Positions 57,217 through 64,000 of a stretch of 64,000 bases of DNA are shown piece after piece. Source of the DNA: Saprospiraceae bacterium (GTDB lineage: Bacteria > Bacteroidota > Bacteroidia > Chitinophagales > Saprospiraceae); the NCBI GenBank assembly GCA_016714085.1, contig JADJNW010000004.1, positions 694,971-758,970 of the forward strand, given 5' to 3'. The translations under genes and the position numbers were made by a program. Under the pieces are notes generated by a model. It did no database searches. It worked only from the letters and a program-made list of their open reading frames with translations, and had not been told where the DNA came from. Position 1 is the first letter of the stretch. Each line of letters opens with the position of its first letter.

Positions 57217-58385
57217 ATGAAAACTTTTCGTTTTTTCATTGCATTATTGACACTCTTGGTCGTTTTTACGGCTTGTAAAGAGACCAATGCTATTAGCGCC
57301 CCTGAAACAGATCAGGAACTAGCGAAGTACTCGAATCAGCTTATCCTTGACTGGAATGTAACTGCCTACGACGCTATGGGCGGGACTACCTACCAACACT
57401 CTTTGCTGGCTTCCAGAATCAATGCCATGACGCACCTTGCTATGCACGACGCACTGAACGCCATTGTGCCGAAGTATCAGACCTACGCATTTCATCAGAA
57501 AGATAAAGATGCTGATCCAATTGCAGCCGCAGCAACCGCCGCTTATGAAATATTGGTCAGTTCGTTTGTCAAAATGATGGGGCATTTGATGATCCGATTG
57601 CTGCCGTTCCAGTATCTTCAGAACCAGGTGTGTATCAAGCTGTTCCACCATTTGATTTTGTATTCGCGCCCCAATGGCGCACCATGCAGCCATTCGGATT
57701 GCAAAAACCAGCGCAGTTTCGCATTACACCGTTCCCTGCTTTGAATAGCGAATTGTACACGCAGGATTTTAATGAAGTGAAACGCATCGGACAGAAGGAC
57801 AGCCCTTATCGAAGCGCCGAACAGACAGCAATTGCTAAATTTTGGTATGAATTTTCGGAAAGCGGTTGGAATCGGGTAGTTCGTGCAGCGTTGGTTTCGC
57901 AGAATTTAGACTTGTGGGCGACGGCTAGACTGTTTGCACTGGTAGATATGGCCTTGGCGGATGCTTATATTGCAGGATGGGATTCTAAATTCCATTATAA
58001 TTTCTGGAGGCCTTACACCGCCATTCGCGGCGCAGAAAACGATGGTAATTCAAATACGGAAGCCGATTTGCAATGGGAACCAAGCGAACCTACACCGCCC
58101 GTGCATGACTATCCGTCCACGCATAGCGCGCTGGGCAGTGCTGCCGCCACCGTATTAGCAGAAGTATTGGGAGACAATGTTAAGTTTACGTTTGCATCTC
58201 CTACCGCAAGCCCCGCTGGTTCTAGTCGTACGTTCGAGCGTTTTAGTCAGGCTGCTAATGAAAATGCCGAATCCCGCGTGTTAGCAGGCATTCATTTCCG
58301 ATTCTCTTGTACCAAAGGATTGGAGTTAGGTAATAAAGTAGGTGAATGGATTGTGAAAAACCATTTAGCGCCATTGGATAAATAG
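57217..58385 (+). pseudogene. vanadium-dependent haloperoxidase / PAP2-type lipoprotein, with internal loss
   Basis: A lipoprotein signal (LLVVFTACKE) is followed by a vanadium-haloperoxidase-like domain. The C-terminal active-site motifs are intact: HDYPSTHSALGSAA (PSxH) and AGIHFRFSCTKGLELG. The N-terminal helices include MTHLAMHDALNAI. The frame is lost around 57570: frame one ends at 57744, and the true continuation reads NDGAFDDPIAAVPVSSEPGV up to 58385. At the junction YEILVSSF is followed almost directly by NDGAF, although family members have about 50 residues of helix there. The gene thus has an internal deletion as well as a frame change, and the product is probably inactive unless this is a misassembly. 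Confidence 0.8.
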
Positions 58386-58520
58386 ATTAATTTAATTGTA
58401 GATAGGTTATGAATTGCTGCAGCGCTACTAAATATGGGCTGTAGCAATTTTTATTTATATATCGAGCTAATTACAGGAGGTCGTTTTCTAAACTTTCAGA
58501 ATTTTTTGAAAAATATTTGA

Positions 58521-58551
58521 TTGCTTTGTCAACTCTGCTTTCTTATCTTTG
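58521..58551 (+). promoter_or_regulatory. promoter ahead of mqnC
   Basis: TTGC at 58521-58524, 19 bases, then TATCTTTG at 58544-58551. The ATG follows about 70 bases downstream. Confidence 0.65.
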
Positions 58552-58620
58552 TTGTGTGAAAAACAAGCGACAAGCAAGCTTGCTTCTTGTAGCTCATAGC
58601 TTGCCGCCAAATTCAAAAAC

Positions 58621-59763
58621 ATGAGTATCAACGATTTACTACATAGCGCTTTAAATCTGGAATTTCTCAGTGCGGAGGAAGGCGTGTTTTTGTTTGAAAA
58701 TGCGACGACCGCCGAATTGATGTACGTGGGTAATGCCTTGCGCCAACATCATGTGCCGAATAATGTGGTGACCTGGATTATTGATCGCAATTCCAATACG
58801 ACCAACGTTTGCATCGCCAACTGTAAGTTTTGCAATTTCTATCGTCGGCCAGGACATGAAGAATCCTATATCACTTCGATTGACGAATACAAACAGAAAA
58901 TTGACGAACTCTTTGAATTTGGTGGCGACCAATTGCTACTGCAAGGCGGGCATCATCCTGATTTGGGTTTGAGCTTCTACGTTGATCTTTTTAAGCAATT
59001 AAAAGCATTATATCCGACTTTGAAGCTTCATGCGCTCGGCCCGCCTGAGATTGCGCACATCACAAAGCTAGAGAAATCAACACATTACGAAGTATTAAAA
59101 GCTTTAAAGGAAGCAGGATTAGATTCCTTGCCGGGTGCAGGTGCGGAGATTTTGAGTGATCGGGTTCGTCGGTTGATTTCCAAAGGAAAATGTGGCGGTC
59201 AGGAATGGCTTGATGTGATGCGTGCCGCGCACCAATTGCGTTTGACCACTTCTGCTACCATGATGTTTGGTCACATCGAAACCAATTTGGAACGGATGGA
59301 ACATTTGGTCGCTATGCGCGAAGTGCAATCCGAAAAACCAGCAGATGCCAAAGGATTCTTAGCATTTATTCCTTGGCCTTTCCAGGATGAAGACACGATT
59401 TTGCGGAAGCTGAAAAGAGCGAGAAACACGGTGACAGGTGATGAATACGTGCGTATGATTGCTATGAGTCGTATCATGTTGCCAAATATTATTAATATTC
59501 AAGCGTCATGGCTGACGGTGGGTAAACAGGTAGCGCAGTTGTGCTTACACGCTGGCGCAAATGATTTTGGTAGCATTATGATCGAAGAAAATGTAGTATC
59601 GGCGGCGGGTGCGAATTTCCGTTTCACGGCGGATGGCATTCAAAAAGCGATTCAGGAGGCAGGGTTCACGCCACAATTGCGCAATCAGCAATACGAATAT
59701 CGAGCCTTACCAAAGCAGATTCGCCAACAGGAATTGGATAGGGCAACGATGGTTGTTGATTGA
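58621..59763 (+). CDS. mqnC: cyclic dehypoxanthinyl futalosine synthase
   Basis: A 380-residue radical-SAM enzyme of the futalosine route to menaquinone, cyclising dehypoxanthinyl futalosine. The cluster motif CIANCKFC (CxxxCxxC, about residues 61-68) follows NTTNV. Family hallmarks include LLQGGHHPDLGLSFY, GLDSLPGAGAEILSDRVR, SATMMFGHIE and GFLAFIPWPFQ. These distinguish MqnC from MqnE and CofH. The C-terminal EENVVSAAG completes the active site. The frame is intact. No other mqn gene is present. Confidence 0.93.
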   Translation: MSINDLLHSALNLEFLSAEEGVFLFENATTAELMYVGNALRQHHVPNNVVTWIIDRNSNTTNVCIANCKFCNFYRRPGHEESYITSIDEYKQKIDELFEFGGDQLLLQGGHHPDLGLSFYVDLFKQLKALYPTLKLHALGPPEIAHITKLEKSTHYEVLKALKEAGLDSLPGAGAEILSDRVRRLISKGKCGGQEWLDVMRAAHQLRLTTSATMMFGHIETNLERMEHLVAMREVQSEKPADAKGFLAFIPWPFQDEDTILRKLKRARNTVTGDEYVRMIAMSRIMLPNIINIQASWLTVGKQVAQLCLHAGANDFGSIMIEENVVSAAGANFRFTADGIQKAIQEAGFTPQLRNQQYEYRALPKQIRQQELDRATMVVD

Positions 59764-59765
59764 GT

Positions 59766-59850
59766 TGGAGGTTATAGGTTATAGGTTAGAAGTTGTAGGT
59801 TAGAAGTTGCAGATTAGAAGTTGGAGGTTTTTATTAAACTTGCAACCTGA
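59766..59850. repeat. GGTTAGAAGTTG short-word element
   Basis: The words GTTGGAGGTT, GGTTATAGGTTATA and GGTTAGAAGTTG repeat several times, ending in the complementary GCAACCTGAAACC, so an imperfect hairpin is possible between mqnC and the purine phosphorylase gene. The word is the complement of that at 1-43. Confidence 0.6.
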
Positions 59851-59861
59851 AACCTTCAACT

Positions 59862-60680
59862 ATGCTATTCGAACAAATACAAGAAGCAGTCGCTTTTATT
59901 CGGCAACAGACTGATTTTCAACCAAATTACGGGATTATCCTTGGCACGGGCTTAGGTAATTTGGCTAATGAAATTGAAGTCGCTGCGACTATTCCATATA
60001 AAGATATTCCGCATTTTCCGGTTTCCACAGTGCAAAGTCATAAAGGGCAATTGGTCTTTGGATACCTTGCTGAAAAGCCTATCGTTGCTATGTCCGGGCG
60101 TTTTCATTATTATGAAGGTTACTCGATGAAGCAGGTGACGTTTCCCGTTCGGGTTTTAAAATTTCTCGGCATCCAGCATTTATTCATATCCAATGCAGCA
60201 GGTAGTACGAGTCCGCATATTTTTGGTGGCGACCTTGTCTTTGTGAAAGATCATGTCAATTTGCATGCTGAAAATCCACTCCGAGGAGAGAACGACGAAC
60301 GCTTAGGCCCGCGCTTCCCTGATATGCTAAAAACATACGATAGGACTTTGAATGCCAGGGCATTACAAATTGCAGAAAAAAACGGCATTCGAGCGCACGA
60401 AGGCGTATATGTAGGCTTGCAAGGTCCGAATCTGGAGACGCCTGCGGAATATGTATTCTTGCATCGAATTGGTGGTGATGTGGTGGGAATGAGCACGATT
60501 CCTGAGGTCTTGGTGGCAAGACATAGCGGATTGCCCGTATTTGTTGCCTCCGTGGTGTCGAATCAATCTTACCCGCCGGAAGTGATTAAAGAAGTATCTT
60601 TGGAAGATGTGATTGCTGTCGTAGAAAAAGCAGAACCAAAATTAACCTTGATTGTCAAGGAGTTATTAAAAGAATTATAA
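59862..60680 (+). CDS. purine nucleoside phosphorylase (PNP-I type)
   Basis: A 272-residue trimeric-type PNP cleaving inosine and guanosine with phosphate. The motifs are GIILGTGLGNLA (phosphate loop), SGRFHYYEGYSMKQVTFPVRVLK, ISNAAGSTS, GLQGPNLETPAEYVFL and VGMSTIPEVLVARH. The length and motif order match the low-molecular-weight PNP family. It lies 98 bases after mqnC, with a repeat between. The terminator immediately after its stop ends the unit. Confidence 0.94.
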   Translation: MLFEQIQEAVAFIRQQTDFQPNYGIILGTGLGNLANEIEVAATIPYKDIPHFPVSTVQSHKGQLVFGYLAEKPIVAMSGRFHYYEGYSMKQVTFPVRVLKFLGIQHLFISNAAGSTSPHIFGGDLVFVKDHVNLHAENPLRGENDERLGPRFPDMLKTYDRTLNARALQIAEKNGIRAHEGVYVGLQGPNLETPAEYVFLHRIGGDVVGMSTIPEVLVARHSGLPVFVASVVSNQSYPPEVIKEVSLEDVIAVVEKAEPKLTLIVKELLKEL

Positions 60681-60717
60681 GCGATATCACCATTTAAAGT
60701 AATGATATCGCTTTTCT
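60679..60717 (+). terminator. terminator of the PNP gene
   Basis: AAGCGATATCA (60679-60689), overlapping the stop codon, pairs with TGATATCGCTT (60703-60713), followed by TTCTTT. Confidence 0.8.
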
Positions 60718-60725
60718 TTACATCT

Positions 60726-61957
60726 TTATAATCGCGTATTCACGACACTATTAAAAGCAGAACCAAAAGTATAATTGATGCCAAATCCCATGCGCATCCT
60801 GAAATTGGTAGCGATTTGTCGTTGCTGAAGCAATAAATCTTCGAGCGAAGCACTCGTAGCAGGCAGACTGATTTGGTCGCGGATCAAGTCCACTTCTGTT
60901 GACATTCGTACCGCAAAACCTTTAAATACGCGCACCGAGATATGACTATCCAACTCGACCCGATTTTTTGAAAAATCATGTAAATAATTAGAAGCACTCA
61001 GTGTGGAAAAAATATCACCCCAGGGTTGGCGAAAACGCGCTTCCATTGATAAGGATTGATTAAAAAGATTCTCTCGAATTTCATTGTAAATCGTACTGTC
61101 TAAATAATTATTTTGCACATACCCAACTTTATACGCAAGTGTAACTTCGCGCCGAATAACTTCGCGGTAGGGAAAACATTATACTCTACCGCAGGCCTTA
61201 TATTATATGAAAGATCAATATTATTATAAGTATTATGCCCCATATAACCAAAAACGCCTGCCGACCAATGATCGCCCAGGCTTTTGACGATGCCTCCGCT
61301 CCAATAATGATTTTTTCGTACGCTGACGATCTCATCGTCGCCGCTATTAAAATGCTTCTCGGTGTAGTTGATCCCCACATCGTTGCGGATGCGCCATTCT
61401 TCGGTTACACGCTCTCCATTAAAGCCAAAATTAAGATCGGTATTACTTTGGTTCGATTCTTTACCAATATTGGCGCCCGCGCGTACATCAAAAATCCAAT
61501 AATTCCAGGAATCGCTTTGCACCGGTTTGATACGTTCTTCTTTTTTGAGTGGTGTCACCGAAAGTTTCAGCGCATCATCCATACCCGATTGCATCAGATA
61601 AGACACTAATCCCGCTTCAATATATTTGAGCAAGCCCGACCGTACTTCATCGCTGGTCATAGTGCGTGGGGTATTGTACGTCAATTCCTGATGGATTTTT
61701 TCGTAGCCATTTTTACCACTAAAGGTCAATTCATAAGTATTGCCGCCGCCATTATTGATCCGATTGACAAAAAGCTCCACATCCGCCAGGGCTTGATCGC
61801 GCACATGATTTACATAGCCCAATTCCTGGCGCAGATAATTCATATCGCAAGCATTGCAATTGATATGCAAATCGACCTGATCTGTTATTTCATTTTGAGC
61901 AAATAGGCTGGAAACAAAAAGAAGGATACAACCGAGGGAAATAGAATGTTTTTTCAT
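60726..61957 (-). CDS. DUF481-like outer-membrane protein (frameshifted)
   Basis: A protein of about 410 residues: signal peptide (cleavage near SSLFAQ), an N-terminal periplasmic domain of about 130 residues with a Cys pair (INCNACDMNYLRQELGYVNHV), and a C-terminal beta-barrel of the YdiY/DUF481 kind (WNYWIFDVRAGANIGKE, EWRIRNDVGINYTEKHF, GVFGYMGHNTYNNIDLSYNI). The first frame ends at 61100. One C missing near 61163 hides the true continuation NVFPYREVIRREVTLAYKVG, which leads to the frame ending at 60726. The role is unknown. Confidence 0.82.
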
Positions 61958-62109
61958 ACTTCTGTCTTATTTTTTCAAAAAAGTAACGCGTCCTACCTAT
62001 TTTCGACACAAATAGATGGAATTTTTCCCACAAAAAAGGTTGTGTTTTACGATGCCTAATACTACTATATTGGCAGTGATCTGTCGATATATACCTTACT
62101 ACACAGAAT

Positions 62110-62136
62110 CTATAAGGTTTTAAGAAACCTTATAGG
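62110..62136. terminator. hairpin between a DUF481-like gene and a NUDIX gene
   Basis: CTATAAGGTTT (62110-62120) pairs with AAACCTTATAG (62125-62135) with a 4-base loop. It lies 25 bases beyond the stop of the minus-strand NUDIX gene and resembles the terminator at 38872. Confidence 0.6.
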
Positions 62137-62160
62137 TTTGAGGAAAAGAATAATGCCTAT

Positions 62161-62640
62161 TTACTTTAGCATTATTTTTTTATGCTTTCGATAATAAGCC
62201 AAGCTTTCAAAAGCGGAGCATTCGTTTTTCGGCAAATGCTTAATGATTGCTATGTCCATAAATTTAGCCTTTCTAACTTCATTTTTATCGCCTATTTTTA
62301 TGGATCCTTCCCATTTATTTGAATAAAACTCAACCGTAAAATATTGGATTTTATCTCCATTCATATATTCAACGGTCTCTGTGTCAGGATTGGAGCTGAT
62401 GCCTATTACTTCCAGTTCAATTAATTTTAAACCGGTTTCTTCTCTTACTTCCCTTATGATACATTCTTCAATCGTTTCATTTTCTTCAAGCGCACCCGCA
62501 GGTATGCCGATGCGGCCGTTATCTACTCTTTCTATGACCAATATCTCTTGATTCTTATTTTCAATTATGATTCTTGCTGCCGGATGAATGAATTTTTCAT
62601 TTCCAAGCTTCGATCTTATTTTTTTGATATATTCTTTCAT
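62161..62640 (-). CDS. NUDIX hydrolase
   Basis: A 159-residue protein with the Nudix box intact: GALEENETIEECIIREVREETGL, cited here as GALEENETIEE followed by CIIREVREETGL (G-x5-E-x7-REVxEExGL). The core strands HPAARIIIENKNQEILVIERV and YFTVEFYSNKWEG flank it. It hydrolyses a nucleoside-diphosphate derivative; the substrate cannot be inferred. Family members often stand as single accessory genes. Confidence 0.93.
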   Translation of the reverse strand: MKEYIKKIRSKLGNEKFIHPAARIIIENKNQEILVIERVDNGRIGIPAGALEENETIEECIIREVREETGLKLIELEVIGISSNPDTETVEYMNGDKIQYFTVEFYSNKWEGSIKIGDKNEVRKAKFMDIAIIKHLPKNECSAFESLAYYRKHKKIMLK

Positions 62641-62701
62641 CTGATTCTATTTCATCTCAATAATATTTACATTTTAACCAGGCTTCAATGGAGACGGGAA
62701 T

Positions 62702-63027
62702 TTATAATTCCTGGAAGATATTTACGCCTTTCACCATTTCTGGAAGCCCAGGAAATGCTCCACCAATCTAATCTTTCCATTATGTAAGAATACATCGCAT
62801 TCCGAATTTCCATTATCCATTTTTCCATCTGTCTGCAATTGGCAATAGCTAAAAACCAATTTATCTTGATGCAATGTGCCGACCAGAAAGCCTTTAAGGA
62901 TTTGCCCACCCGAATAAGCGGCAGAAACAATATGATCCGTTTGTGAAAAAGTGAAAATAGTGGATTGATTTACAACGCCATTGCCAGCCCTTTCAATCAC
63001 ATTCATTTTTACATTGTTCAGATTCAT
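62702..63027 (-). CDS. small protein of the 'N-acetylglutamate synthase' annotated family (two frameshifts)
   Basis: About 108 residues once two base errors are read through. The body (DHIVSAAYSGGQILKGFLVG, FSYCQLQTDGKMDNGNSECDV, NGKIRLVEH) is typical of a short beta-rich family that databases often label N-acetylglutamate synthase without proof. The apparent end (FLGFQKW) is out of frame. The correct end is WSWASRNGEKGVNIFQEL with a stop at 62702-62704, requiring one change near 62757 and one near 62735. It is an accessory gene in an otherwise mixed region. Confidence 0.72.
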
Positions 63028-63108
63028 TATTTTATATGATTAGAGATGATAGTGAGCGATTCAGTTAGCTGCTGGTCTGCCTCTATGGCTACATTGTATT
63101 GATAATAA

Positions 63109-63767
63109 CTAGTCTATTATGTTGTGACTTCTTAACCAATTGATTATCGTATCATAATAACTATCACAAGCTTGCCATTTTAATGTCGATAAATCTTCCT
63201 GATAGCCACAGGTAATACATTTTTGCAAACTATGATTACAATTCTCGAATGTTTTTATTGTCAATACGGCGTTTGGATTCGTTCCAATCGTTGCTTCATA
63301 TAATTTTTTTGTTTTGCGCCAATCAACCTGTGAATCATTCTCCCCAAATAATGCCAAAACAGGACAATTTATTTTTTGCAGGGTTTTATCAAAATGCTCG
63401 ATATAAACCCACAAGCCACTTGTGGCATCAAAATATCCATTCCTAGTAAATAATTCCTGTTGCTGTATATAATTTTTGCGGTCTTCTTCCGTAATCGTTG
63501 ATTCGTAGGTATAACCAAATAATTTTCGGCAAATGCTATCTTGCCTTAATGGTTGGACGGCATTTAAATAATCCTCATAATTACCATTGGTACAAAAAAG
63601 TCGATGCCCCAGCATCCAAGCCTCGAATAATTGTTCAGCTTCTTTCTCAGAGTATGTGTATGTGCAGGTATTTCAATAAATTCCCTGTTGATTGCCTCCG
63701 CATCTTTAGTAGGGATAATTTCGTCTGAAGGATGATCTAAATGCCCTTCGTTTGTATGGTCTGTCAT
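63109..63767 (-). CDS. alpha/beta hydrolase C-terminal portion (frameshifted, 5'-truncated)
   Basis: About 215 residues. The C-terminal part has CPVLALFGENDSQVDWRK (acid of a hydrolase triad) and FENCNHSLQKC (catalytic His). The nucleophile-elbow GxSxG is absent, so the N-terminal half is missing. A missing base near 63648 splits the rest: the upstream frame ends at 63564, and the link reads HTHTL followed by EKEAEQLFEAWMLGHRL. The coding part starts at 63767, just inside a large palindrome at 63815-63947, which may mark the truncation. The function is unknown. Confidence 0.6.
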
Positions 63768-63814
63768 TTATTTTTGGTTGGTTAAGTTAGGAGCGTCTTT
63801 AATCGTATGATGTG

Positions 63815-63947
63815 CAACGTTTTCGGGCTTTGCGTTCGGGCGGGTTTGGGAGCACAAAACTTTTAACCTGCACTACACTTGAATAGAAGCACAAAGCTTC
63901 AAGTTTGCACGTCACCCCGCCTGACGCAAAGCCCGTGTTATCGGTTG
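63815..63947. repeat. large imperfect palindrome with nested direct repeat (attC-like in shape)
   Basis: Outer CAAC/GTTG (63815-63818, 63944-63947) encloses CGGGCTTTGCG (63824-63834) paired with CGCAAAGCCCG (63925-63935), then GGGCGGG paired with CCCCGCC. Inside, two related ~30-base segments (63850-63879 and 63886-63915, each beginning GA(A)GCACAAA and ending near TGCAC) lie in direct orientation. The stem-loop shape recalls integron attC sites, but the RYYYAAC/GTTRRRY core boxes do not match well. Confidence 0.55.
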
Positions 63948-64000
63948 TTTTTTCTTTTCTGTCCGTTAGTTTTCATTGTCGTCTTGTTCAACGTGTAAGA

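Overview
The window is about 64 kb of AT-rich chromosome from a member of the Bacteroidota, most likely a Saprospiria/Saprospiraceae-type organism or a metagenome-assembled relative. The evidence is: zinc-ribbon DUF3667 and DUF481-type proteins, giant secreted proteins with gliding-motility-type (CHU_C) and type IX secretion C-terminal domains, a TonB receptor behind a TPP riboswitch, futalosine-pathway MqnC, general absence of Shine-Dalgarno sequences, and several promoters of the Bacteroidota form TTG-N19-TAnnTTTG.

Layout. 1-7.3 kb: a conserved hypothetical, a GT-C-like membrane protein, DUF3667, a NadR-like kinase, then a TPP riboswitch and its broken thiamin-type TonB receptor, then a Fic protein. 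7.3-8.5 kb: gene-poor, with a tRNA-like fold, a REP-type palindrome cluster and a 21-bp tandem array. 8.5-21.3 kb: surface and secreted proteins (beta-barrels, a PKD metalloprotease, a ~1,830-residue P-domain/CHU_C protein, a membrane-anchored papain-like protease) plus Uma2. 21.5-31.5 kb: a small HTH protein, M16 peptidase, GlgE, AguA-AguB (agmatine to putrescine), a DUF2283/DUF4258 pair, PhnA and an esterase. 31.6-38.8 kb: two Hsp20 genes, a second 21-bp array, a UPF0175/DUF3368 toxin-antitoxin pair beside a Gfo/Idh oxidoreductase, a GxxExxY cassette, a sensor kinase and a divergent cysteine-rich exported protein, and an FKBP lipoprotein. 38.9-50 kb: ABC permease, FtcD, tricorn-like protease, and a TPR histidine kinase convergent with its LuxR-type regulator. 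50.2-55.4 kb: the rimP-nusA-infB operon with its own promoter and a terminator in the leader. 55.6-64 kb: AraC regulator, a third 21-bp array, haloperoxidase, MqnC, PNP, a DUF481-like protein, NUDIX, and two small damaged genes ending at a large palindrome.

Four patterns deserve attention. (1) Two unrelated toxin-antitoxin-like modules each sit convergently just after the stop codon of a chromosomal gene, and beyond each module lies a second copy of that gene's 3' end (91 bp at 90/91 identity for aguB; 111 bp at about 95% for the oxidoreductase). A GxxExxY gene sits nearby between perfect 18-bp inverted repeats, also directly after a gene end. (2) Three intergenic arrays share an exact 21-bp period but not a sequence. 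(3) The P3 arm of the TPP riboswitch is expanded by a copy of a dispersed hairpin word found elsewhere in the window. (4) A rho-independent terminator lies between the promoter and start codon of the rimP-nusA-infB operon.

A caution applies to the whole window. About twenty single-base frameshifts were found, many in homopolymers, including two in the essential gene infB. Most are therefore probably sequencing or assembly errors. Frameshifted genes are annotated here as whole genes with the break positions stated. Only the TonB receptor and the haloperoxidase also lack internal segments.
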